NCBI GenBank assembly: GCA_037893245.1
Contig: JBAIAA010000444.1
Location: 873,501-937,500 of the forward strand
Direction: 5' to 3'
DNA: 64,000 nucleotides
Source: Crossaster papposus
Lineage: Eukaryota; Echinodermata; Asteroidea; Velatida; Solasteridae
In this document: positions 32,701 through 44,700 of the stretch, piece by piece
Numbering within the stretch: position 1 is the first letter of the stretch
Layout: every line of letters begins with the position of its first letter
Notes under the pieces: model-generated
The model's database searches: none
What the model saw: the letters and a program-made list of their open reading frames with translations, nothing else
Told to the model about the DNA's origin: nothing
Program-made: the position numbers and the translations under genes

Positions 32701-35700
32701 AAATTAGGTGCTTATTTTTGCATCTGAATATTAACTGTGGGGAAATCTGACTATTTCGAAACTCAATGTGCTACTAATTCCATCTTCTTTTCCAATACAG
32801 GGTGGTGATTGGTTATCAATTTGCATATATTGACGAGTATACGTTCAATCCCTATACGACAAGCATGTAAGTTAAACATCATTGTAATCAATACATTGGA
32901 TGCAAATGGTATTTTGGAACAGCAATAATCTATCTTCATAAACTCCAGGGGCCACATTCATGAAAACTTAGTAGTCATTAAAGGTAGGATACACAGATAG
33001 ATAAGACAAATCTTAATGCAATATTGGGTGGCGTATAGTTTATAAATAAATGATATTTCATTTAAAAAGCGAGCCCAAAAGGTTGACAACGTAGGCTACT
33101 TGTGTGAGAATTCGGCAGTGTGGTGCCGGTCAAGGGTCACACAAGGCACAGCATGCAGGGGCGACTAGACTTGCGACTAGACTTGCGACTAGACTTGCGA
33201 CACTAGCTTGCGACCGGACTTGTGACCGGACTTGCGACTGGACTTGCGACTTGACTTGTAAAAGAACGTGCAGGGACTCGAATACAACTCTGACTGCCAA
33301 TTACTATCGTAGCACAACGATTGTTTCTTTATGTCTTCACTATTTTAGCATTATCGTTGGTGGAAACTTCGAGATTAGAAGAAGAGCTTTACGCAAGTTA
33401 TCGAGGCTCCAGGAATTGTAAGCAAATTATATCTCTCTCATTTATATATGCTGCACGAGACTTACAAATAAACATAGGTTTTCCCGGTCAATTTAAACAA
33501 AAATTGAAAATCATGTGTGCACAAACACAAAATTAAATGCAATAGTAGCTAAAACGAAACCATAGTTTGATTGAATTAGAAGGAATGGCGTGAATTTGAA
33601 TGCGTGTCAATGAAATTTAATTAATTTGTGGTGAAATTGGCCGGGAAAACCTTTGTTATTACAATATTGTATTCCAATTGGCAAACAGCCAAATCGTAAT
33701 GGTAAAAACTTAAAACCCTTGGCGACGGTATTAAAGGAAACATGTAATAAGTTTTTTGGGCTCGTGTGCGGAGCAGCGTTGACGGCTCAGCTCCATTGAC
33801 TTGTGTGCGAAGCAGCTCCGCTCCATTGACTTGTGTGCGGAGCGTGTCCGCCCCGCATGACCTCCACGAGAAGCAGCTCTGCCCATTGGCTCGTGTGCGG
33901 AGCAGCGTTGACGGCTCAGCTCCATTGGCATGTGTGCGAAGCAGCTCCGCTCCTTTACTTGTGTGCCGAGCAGCGTTGACGGCTCCGCTCCATTGGCTTG
34001 CGTGAGGAGCCACTCCAGTTGCTCTGCTCCATTGTCGTGTGTGCGGAGCAGCTATGCTCCGTTGACTCCCGTGTGGAGTAGCTCTGGTGGCTCTGCCCAA
34101 TGCCTAATTGTGTGCAGAGCAGCCTCATCCCGTTGCTCCCTGTGAGGAGCAACTCCAACGGCTCCGCTCCATTGCCCCGTGTGATGAGGAGCAATCTCGA
34201 CGGCTCCGCTCCACTGCCTTGTGTGCGGAGCAACTCCGCCCCGCTGGCTTGCTGGAAGAGTCCCTGATGTCCCGTTGCCGAGCGGCCTCCTGCTCTCTGC
34301 CTGCCTCAAGCGATGACACCCGCGATGAGGGCGCTATTATGGTGACTTGTCCCCATACGACCCCCCGCTGAACACGACCCGCAAACACTCCGAGTCGAGC
34401 GACGGGCCGGCCGTGCCGCCATCTATAGCATTGGGTGCTACCCCCCCCCCCCCCCCCCCCCCCCCCAGACTGGGAACGCACTGGGGTAGCGTAGTAAACC
34501 CTGGGAGTGTCCGACGAGGCCCTGCCCCCACCGCATTGACGGCCACAGCTTAGCAGCTCCGTGAAATTGGCGCCTGGTGTAATTGACCATTAATCTTGTT
34601 AAATTTAAGTAACATTTGGTACACTGACTTGCTCACTGACTTGGCACAGTTTAACCTAAAATTCTCCATTTCAAAGACACTGTTTCTATATCACGTGATT
34701 CGGGGCAAGTCTTACGCTAGCAACCCCCAGCTCCGGAATGGTCTGATGTCTTTGTGTCATTCTCGCCTATTGTGAACAATGTATTGGTGCTGAACGTCTG
34801 TTAGTACGTAACTATTGCAAGAGCTTGCCCCGAAGTCAACGTAAAAATATTATTTGAATTGAAGACTGAAAATGATCGAGGCATGTAAGGGTGTAAGCAT
34901 GGAGGAATAAGAGCACATTCCTCCATGGTGTAAGTATCTTGGGGGAATTGACTGGGTTTTTTCTTTGTCTTGGTACCAACAGGACCATCGTAGACACAAC
35001 GTTGAAGATATTTCCCGATTTGTCAAAATGTACCAGTCTGGAATACCTGTAAGTATACATGTACCGATTTTGACTCTAGCCCAGGTTGGACGAAGTTCTT
35101 CATTGCATTACGATTGTATTCAACGGAGGAGTCCAACCTGGGCTATTTGGACGCATGTTTGGGGATTGCAAATACTGCGTTCTGTTCACTCACTGGGCTG
35201 TGTAAATGTACTGTTCGGAGTATTCAGGTCGCAACGCTGAACGCGTTGTGCAGGCTCATCGGTTTCGAGAATGTTCAAAAGGTTAAATTCGAGCACAGAT
35301 GATGACGACGACAAACGAATGACTATTACTTCATACAAAATCCCCAATCTTGTAGAAAAACTACGATGATTTAATAGACTAAACTCATGTTACAATCACC
35401 GGACAAACGCGAAGAACTCGAGCAATTAGGAAGGTAAGAAAAACGGCATGGCTTGCGGAACCAGCTGAAAGTCAATGGTGGAACCACAGAAAACAGTCAT
35501 CACATAAACCAGTTATCCGTGAAAGACAGACGTTGATTGGTTATGGAAAACGTGACAATGTTTACAAGTTAATGCCACCTGGAGGGTGGTCACCACACAT
35601 GCATAGCTATGTATCGGGTCCGGGTGCATTCATAGCTCACCCGAGTTGACCTGGGCTACCCCCAGGTCGTCCGTTTAGCTCTGACCTCATACCAGGCCAC

Positions 35701-38700
35701 CACAAACACTGCAGAATCACAGGCAGAACTAGTGTTCTAAAGAATACAGATGTCCGTCGCGTGCTTCCGTTGCATGTCGCAGTCGTGCCGTTGTGTAGTA
35801 CTAGTAATATCGTCGTGTTGTGCCGGCGTGTGCTACCGTCATGCTGTCACATGGTGCCATAGAGTCGTGCCGTCGTGCTGTCGATTTGTGCTGCGTGCTG
35901 TCGCGTGGTGCTGTCGTGCCATTGCATCTGCCATCGTGCCGTCGTGTGGTGCCGTCGTGCTGTCGATTGGTGCTGCGTGCTGTCGTGTGGTGCTGTCGTG
36001 CCATTGCATCTGCCATCGTGCCGTCGTGTGGTGCCGTCGTGCTGTCGATTGGTGCTGCGTGCTGTCGTGTGGTGCTGTCGTGCCATTGCATCTGCCATCG
36101 TGCCGTCGTGTGGTGCCGTCGTGCTGTCGATTGGTGCTGCGTGCTGTCGCGTGGTGTTGTCGTGCCATTGCATCTGCCATCGTGCCGTCGTGTGGTGCCG
36201 TCTTGTCGCTACTTTTTGAAGTTGCACAGTACCGTCGTGCGGTTAATTGCGTGGCGGTGCCGTCTTGTCACAACGTTAAAGTTGAATGATAAATGACTAA
36301 ATTGGTTTGGTGGAAGCTTGTAATTTTTTTCTGTTCAAAATTGAATGTGGAAGCATAGACCAAAGAACTGATCTATGGTGGAAGTTGGTGAATTTAAATA
36401 AAAAATGTTTGAAAATAGCCGGGAAAACCTATAGATAATAATATATATTTTTCAAATAAGTTAAGAGAGCCTAATATTTGTATCTTTACAAGATCTTTTT
36501 CAGAGGTAAAATGGCTGCGCAGATGAAACAAACATATCAAGGGTAAAATGCAAGCATGATGCATAACATGGTTGGGAGAAGAAACACAAAAGAGGGATAC
36601 AGAAGTGTGGAGGAAGAACCAATTAAAAAGGATTAGGCGAATTAATGAAAGAGGTCAGAGTGGGTAGGATCAAAGACAGACCGTGGGGGTCAAGGTGAAC
36701 ACCTGGGTGGGAACAAACAAGGAAGGGGTATTAGTCAGGTAGCTTAGGGATGGAATCGTGACCGACTGGCCCAAAGCACCAAATTTGGTAGGTACCTTCT
36801 ATAGGCCCCAGAAATAAATTTTAGAAGGGGTGACACCAAAAAATATTTTTGGAAGGTACCTAATTTGCATAATTTCAAAATGGCTGCAAAATCCTATTCT
36901 TAAGCACTAATTTCGGTACATTTTTATCATTTGAAAGCAAAAGTCATTTTGAAATATTTACTTCGGTGGTTTTGTTTACATATTCTGCACTTAAACAACA
37001 TTAATTAGCTGATGATGTGCCTAGGTAATTATGTTTAGTCAGAAATCCAAGATGGCCACGATAATAATAAATTAAGTATCGTGTTTATTGGGAAGCAGCG
37101 TAATCATACATGTCACTCACCGTTTTTAAAATTTTTAGAACGATTCTCGGTCACCTGGGAAGGACATTAACGTGAAGGACGTGTAATACTGGGTTTTGTG
37201 GATTTTTTTTAATTGTTTCTGTGGGGCTATTAGTTTTTTTTATTCTAATGGAGTGCTTTTGCAAGAAGGTATAGCTCAGAGAAACCGGTGTATGCAGGCA
37301 TACTTCAAGGAATGATCAGTAATTTGTTGTGTGTTTTTTTGATCAATCTAAAGTTAGCTGCAGTAAATCAGAACTCATTCTATGTGGGACGGGGACGGTG
37401 TTTATGGGAGTTGTCACAAGTCAGAACTTTTTCTCATCGTTTTCGTTATTTTTTGTGGAGATGCTGAAGCAGTTCTGCTGCGTGAAGTATCATTGGATTG
37501 TAGGTGTGTGGCTGGTCTGCAGAGATAGATCTGTATAATTTATGATGTGCTGGTATGCCAGCAGTGTGGTTGCGTAACTATCCCGCCCAGAGCGTAATTA
37601 TTAATTTAAGTTTTTTTTTGCTAGTGATATACGCTTCATGGGAGGTCAGTTCAGGCCACATTTTTTTCGCGAGATTACAGTCTGTAGGAATGGGGGGGGG
37701 GGGGGGGGGGTTTCTTGTACAAGTTTCAAAAGAACCCCCTCCGTGCTTTTCGTTATTTATTTGAGACGCGGAAAAGGGTCTGCTGACAAGTATCATATGG
37801 ATTGTATTTGTGACTGGTCTATACAGAGATAGATCTGTAATTGTACGTTAACTAGTGGGTATGCTAGAAAGTGGTGGTTTGACTGGTCTCTCCAGAGCGT
37901 AGTTCTTAACTCTTTTTTTTCTTTTTTTGTGTAAGATACGCATCTGGGGGTAAGTTCTAGCCACATTATCTCTGCTAGATGATAGTCCGTGGTTGGAGTT
38001 CGTGGACGGGCAAATACATCAAACGTCTGCAGGCCAATTGGGTTAGACATTCCCTAAAATCGGGAGTTTCAAACCCTGTCTCAAGTTTTGGCGACGCGAT
38101 GACTGGTTTGTGTATTGCAACAGTGGTCCCTTTGTTTTTCGTTCACACAGTGATTGATTATTACCGGTGATAATATGCCGTCCCCTCTTTTTTCCCCTTT
38201 TTTGGAAGGGGAGCAGGGCATATTTTCTGTGCTATATCATGCACTTCATCAGTCATCTTCTTATCATTTTCCCTTCCTTGTTTTTATTTGTGTGTCGGTT
38301 TATATGACGCGTGGCAAGGACAAGAGGGGGGGGGGGGGGGGGGTTTGACTTATTTATTTTGTTTTAGTCTTGAGATCCATTTCTTTGATCATTGTTTTGT
38401 TCTTTCAATAGTTCCAATAGAATTTGCAGATTCTCCTCATCAAGATTTTGTTCCTCTTGGTTGGATTGTGGAGATGCTTTAGTCCTAGATCGAACAAGTT
38501 CATCTTTTATGTTTTTGTGCCGTTTGTATGCCAGGATGGGTTGGGTATCAAATATCCTATTCAAATATTCGTTTTCGCTAATCAGGGGCCAGTGTTTGAG
38601 GGTAGCCCGTTTGAGGGCTGGGTGCGCGACATGTGGGTAGTATGGTAGGACGAACACCAGTGGGATATTGTTTTTGTTTTTGTCACGCTTAGGGTCCGCG

Positions 38701-41700
38701 GGAGTCTTGCCCCTTTGAGAAAGGAGGGCTAGGTCTTCGTTTGTGTATCCGCGCTTTTGAAGTTTGTCTTTGAAGAACTCAACCCTCTCCTCAAAGTCTT
38801 TTAAATGGGTACATATACGTTTGTATCTGGTCACTTCGCCCTTGATTAATCCGCCAAATACCGACTTAGGGTGTGCTGAATCTCGAGCTAGGTACTGAAA
38901 TGTATCAGTTTTTTTGATAGCGACTCGAGTATCCAATATCCCTTCATGTATAAATCGTTCGCCTTTGTAGATAAGGTCGAGAAAAGTGACTTGGCGGTGC
39001 GAGATCTCAGACGTGAACTTCAGCGTGGGATGAATTTTATTAAGTGATTGCACTAGGTCAGCAGCCTGCTTTTCATTTCCGTTAAAGATTATAAGAACAT
39101 CGTCTCTATATCTCATGTAGCTCACAATTGAGGGATTGTGATGGAGGATTTTGTCTAGTTCGTATTTGAATAGGGTTATGTCACAAATCTCCGGACTGCA
39201 CTCGCTGCCCATGGCCACGCCAATATTTTGTCTGAAAAACTTGCCATTGAATTCAAACGTGTTAATTTCGACGCATAATGAGTTCAAGGAGACTTCGCGC
39301 GTGGTCTGTCGTGGGCTTGGGTATTGCGTATAGTCTGTCGTCGGCCATTGAAAGTGCGTCACAAACTGATTCAATTGCCTCATCTTGTGGGCAGTTAGTG
39401 TACATGGATACTATATCCAGTGTTATCAATAAGTTATCTTGCTCCAATGTCAGGTTATTTAGTTTTTCAAGCACATGCCCGGAATCGCGTGTGTATCTGC
39501 TTTGCTGTTTGACAATTGGGAGTAAGAAATAGTCTATGTATTTGGATAAGGATTGAGTCGGTCCTCCGCAACCACTAATGATTGGCCTCCCCACGAACCG
39601 TGTTCCTTCTGGTACTTTTTTGTGAACTTTCGGTAGGAGGTAAAGGCAATGTGTTTTAATGTCGTGGTTGCGGGTGTTAAGAAACTCAGATATGTCTTTC
39701 GATATGAGTCCGTCCACGTAGAGTTGGCGTATGGCTTGAGAGACTAATTTCGCGGTTTCATCGGTCAGGTCCATGTTAATTTCTTCATAGTGGGGGCCTG
39801 TTAATTGTCGTGTCCCTTCACGTATGTAGTCTTGTTTGTTAAGGACGCACACACCGCGGCCTTTATCGAATTGATGAGTGTATGTTGTGTACACCCTATG
39901 GTATCCCTAAGTGGGGCATATGACACATATTGTTTTCTTCGTTAGGTGATAGTCAATAGATAAGAGATATAATTACAAGAACATGTGTCGTGGATTTCGA
40001 GCTCAAACTGTTTTTCTTTTTTGGGGAATAGTGTCGTAATCAAAAAGAATGAAACACTAAAGCAATCTCTAAAAAAAAAAGATTATATAATAATTTGTTT
40101 TTAAGAGTAGTGGTAGAAACCGGTGTGTGCAGGCCGATATTAAGAGATATTCTTTGAAGAAGGATAAAAAAGGGGTTTGTGCACGTGTCGGTTGCACCAC
40201 AATTAACCCCGTATTTCTTTTGTTTTTTGTTTGCTTTGTATTTAATGGGGGAGGTTCTGCTGAATTAGGATTCTTGATTAAACGTGTGCAACAAGAGTGC
40301 CTTCTTTTTAAGATATTTTTTGTTTTTAATTTTTACCAAAAAAGATTGTGTTAAGTAAAGCTGTTGAAAAATAAAACCTTGTTTTTATAATTAAGGTTAA
40401 ATTGTGTTTCGAGATGTGTGGAGTGAGGAATAGCTATATTCGTTTCTTGTGAGTTTAGGGAATATGGCTACACCAAATATTAATACTGTTTTTGTCAAGG
40501 AAGGGAAACTGAAAAGAAGGTAACATATTGGGTCGAGAGTAAAGAAAGATAATCTCCCCTAGCGATAAGAGAATAACTTTTCCAAACATACGACAGGAAG
40601 GATAAAAACAATTTTTGAATAGGCAAATTGAAGCCCACCTCCAAATTGTAGGTGCAAATAATAAAACAAATATATAAAATTGTACACTGAATCTTTCTAA
40701 ATGAATTATTCATCAAATTACTAATAATTATGTTGTAACTAGTCTTAATTAGTGATAATTAGTTATAAGCATCAGTCTACTTTGACTTTAAAGTAAAACA
40801 TACATAACTCGAACCCTATCAATAATTAATATAGGGCTGAATACAGCACTCAACTAAAAACAAATTGCCACATAATTTTTAAAAAGATTTTATATGCAAA
40901 TTAGGCACCAAATTAGATTTATGCAAATTAGGTACCCTTCCAAGATAATTTTCAGGTGTCACCCCTTCTGAATATCTTCTCTAGGACCAAAAGAATATAT
41001 CTACCAAGTTTGGTGCTTTGGGCCAGTCGGTCACGGTCTCGTCAAAATTTGGACCTAAGCAACCTGACTATATAGGGGTTCAAAGGGGTGTCAGGAAAAG
41101 GATACATTTGTTTGTTTGTTTTGTTAATTTTGTTTGTTCGTTTTTTGTTTCTATTTGCAGAGATCTGACAAACAACCAACTAAAAATTACACCATACAAC
41201 TATGAAGGGTTTGTACTACCTAAGACACTCCGCAAAGTGTACGTTAACCCCCCACCCCACCTCCCCACCCCACACGCTCACCCCAATTTTGTTACGCAAA
41301 CCTTAGTCTAAAATTTGGGACTTTCTTGTAAAAATGGGGCGACTCGACAGTACGACGCGACAGACATCTGTTGTCTTTAATTGGGGTTTTAACCCTAACT
41401 CCCTCACGGCTTTTACTAGAAAGTATCCTGAATTTTGTCCACCAATTTTGGTTTGCAAAAGCTGCTGGTGTCCTGATCAGACTCCACCAGTATGCATTCT
41501 GGAGAGATCCTGAGTCCATAATAATCCACCAGCAAAAGTTTGATGGACTGTGATGGATTCAGGATACCTATAATGGCATACAAAAAATTGCAGTGCGTTT
41601 CTCCATAGAGTCCATCACAGTCCATCACCTGAATTTCTGTATCCTGAATCCATCAAACTCCTGGAGTAACGCTAGGCTTAAAATCCTCAATCCATCACAC

Positions 41701-44700
41701 TCCTCCAGTTGTTCAATATGGAGGTATCCTCAATCCGCTAAAATCCTCCAAAACAGGTAATGGGTTTTGATGGACTCAGGGTGCATGGTTAGGGTGATTT
41801 TTATGATAGTTTAACTTCACCAGGGGCCAATTTCATGGAGCATGCTAAGCACAAAAATTAGCTTAGCATAAAAATTCTTCCTTGGCAAAAACGAAAGTGG
41901 TTACAAACTAGCCTAGGTTGGACTCTTCCGTTGAAGGAAGCCGAAATCTCGCTTATGTCTGTCTTGTGTCTGGAATTACCGATCGTCATGGGTTACAAAA
42001 AACGAATGTGTATTTGGGCTACTTATTTCCAGAAAATAAATAGGAAGTCCACGCTTTTCAACGTGAACACCATGTACGAACTTCCTACGTGCGTGCGCGT
42101 GCACGCGCGAGGATGACCCATCTTTTAGGCCGGCGCGGCTGCCGGGTATGCGCCCATGCACATAGAAAGTTCGTACATGATGTTTACGTCGAAAAGCATG
42201 AAGTTCCTATTTATTTTCTGTAAATAAGTAGTCCAAAGACACAGTCGCTTTTTGTAACCCGTGACGATGTGTAAAACCAGACACAATGTGACCAGTTCAG
42301 TTTTTACACCAAACCCAACAGGTCCTTTAAACAATATAATGTATAGTTTTGTAAATACAATACCGTTTTTATCCTGTGTGATTTGTTAAAGTCGTGTCAT
42401 GTCCGTGTGTCGTTTGTACTGACGCCCAGCCACCTGGCGCGCTCGCACGCGTAGCGTCTGGCCGTGTACCTGCTAGCGCCCTCTCGTGGCCAATCAAACT
42501 TTGTAGTACTTTGGATGATTTTTTATTTTACGCGCGCTACTTTAAGCAAAGAATGCTGAATCACCAGATTTAAACGAAAGTTTAACGAACTTGTTTGTAC
42601 CGCACAGTCTGATTTGTGCACAATGTAATTTGAATAATCCCCTTCATAGTTCGGTAAGTTGTCCTCTCCAGTGAATTGCAAATGTCAGTCGTTTTTGAAA
42701 AACTCACTTTGCCGTGAGGACCATCATTATAGCTAGCCAAGCAGCCAGTGCATTTGCAAGCATCCGCAACTTACCTTGCAATTATTTCTATTCCTGGATG
42801 GCGCCGATGGCGTGGGCTTACCCCAAGTGGTGAGTAGTTCAAGACTTGTGTTTTATTCGTATAGTTTTGGAAAAACAACTACAATGTATCTTTATTATAA
42901 TATGTGTTTGGTTTTGTTTTTACGTTCAGCAAACTCACATAAAGCTTTAATTATCGTGGCTACTTTATACCAATACAAGTACTTTGAAAATATTAATAGT
43001 TTTATAAATATTATTCTTGTTTTCACTAAATTGTAAATAATCATTCAAAAATATTATTTCTCAACAATTATTTGTGCATCTTATTATTATTTCAGATATC
43101 TGGATACCAGTCTACAAAGCATTCCCTTTGACTGTCGTTTTTCGTATAGCAACATCGATATTTATCGTTTCTTATAGCCACATCGATATTTATCGTTCGT
43201 ATCGATATTTGCCGTTTTTCATATAGCCACATCTAGATACATAGTATATACTTCATTGTCTCTATTTTAAATAAATCAAGTAATTTGTGAATATTCCTTA
43301 AATTGTGTAAATAAATATATATATTCGTAGACAGAAAAGTATCTTTGCTTCCACACCCAATTGTATTTTATTTTCGTGGTAACCGCTCGGTTGGGCAGAG
43401 AGTGGTCAAGCTGTCCATTTATCTTCCATCTCCCTTCCACTCTCCCCGGTTACAACAAGAAAGATGAAAACAAATTTTAAATGTTCGCTATATGGCAGGA
43501 TAAATTGACACCCTGAATGTTAGTCGTAATGCAATGAAGAACGCGTCGTCCAACATGGGCTAGGTTACGAACCAAATTTTCAGGTGATGTATATTGTTTG
43601 TGACTAGTATTCAGCTGATTTTTGCTTAGCACGAAAAGCACATAGAGTTTTGGCTGGTAACCTGTTTTTACTGAGCAAAACTATTCTTGTGCTAAGCAAC
43701 TTTTTGTGCTTACATGTTTTATGAAGTTGGCCCCAGGGGCCAATTTCACGGAGCTGCTAAGCACAACAATTTGCTTAGCACAAAAAAGTCTTGCTCATTA
43801 AAAACAGGTTACAAGCCAAAATTATACTTGTTTTTCATGTTAAACAAAAAAACAGCTGATTATCAATCCAAAACAATAAAGATCACGTGAAAATTTGGTC
43901 TGTAACCTTTTTTTTTGCTAAGGACGAATTGTCATGCTCAGCAAATTTTTGTGCTTAGCAGCTCTATGAAATTGGCCCCTGTTTTTACTGAGCAAAACTA
44001 TTCTTGTGCTAAGCAACTTTTTGTGCTTACATGTTTTATGAAGTTGGCCCTAGGGGCCAATTTCATAGAGCTGCTAAGCACAACAATTTGCTTAGCATGA
44101 AAATTTGTCATTGGCAAAAACAGACCAAATTTTTACGAGATCTTTATAGTTTTCGATTGATATTCAGCTGGTTTTTGGCTAAGAATGAAAAACCTGTAGA
44201 ATTTTGGCTGGTAACCTGTTTTTAATGAACAAGACTTTTTTGTGCTGAGCAAATTTGTGTGCTTAGCAGCTCTATGAAATTGGCCCCAGGTTGTAGCTGC
44301 AATTTGTTATCGTTTTCATCCCAAAACATCAAAATATCGATGAAGAGACGAGTTTTTATAAAAGTCTATTATGTTCGTGGTCTCGCAAATCACAGTTACT
44401 TGAACGCTGCAATATTGTCCGTGATGAATCCAATTTGAAGCAACCAATGCAATGATTTACTTTTTTTATTTATTTATTTATCTTCAGGCACTTGATTGAC
44501 AACCAACTGGAATGGATTCCTCGTCATTTTATGTCCCAAACACAGTTGGAGTATGTGTAAGTAATTGGTTAACACGTACCATAGAGCTATATTAAACTAC
44601 TAGTGCGCTAACTCTTCATTCTTACGCGCGGAGATACTTTGAATCCATCTGCGCGCAGACATTTTGAATTCATGTGCGTGTTGTAGACCAGGGGCCAATT

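Noticed and set aside
35114..35302. Open frame with LRR-like YLDACLGIANTAF
   Set aside because: It begins inside a foldback repeat, lacks a phase-2 acceptor and donor, and exon 5 already joins exon 6.
42776..43036. Possible alternative first exon with ATGGCGCCGATGGCG and a GTGAGT donor
   Set aside because: Joined to exon 7 it creates an immediate TGA, and no signal peptide is encoded.
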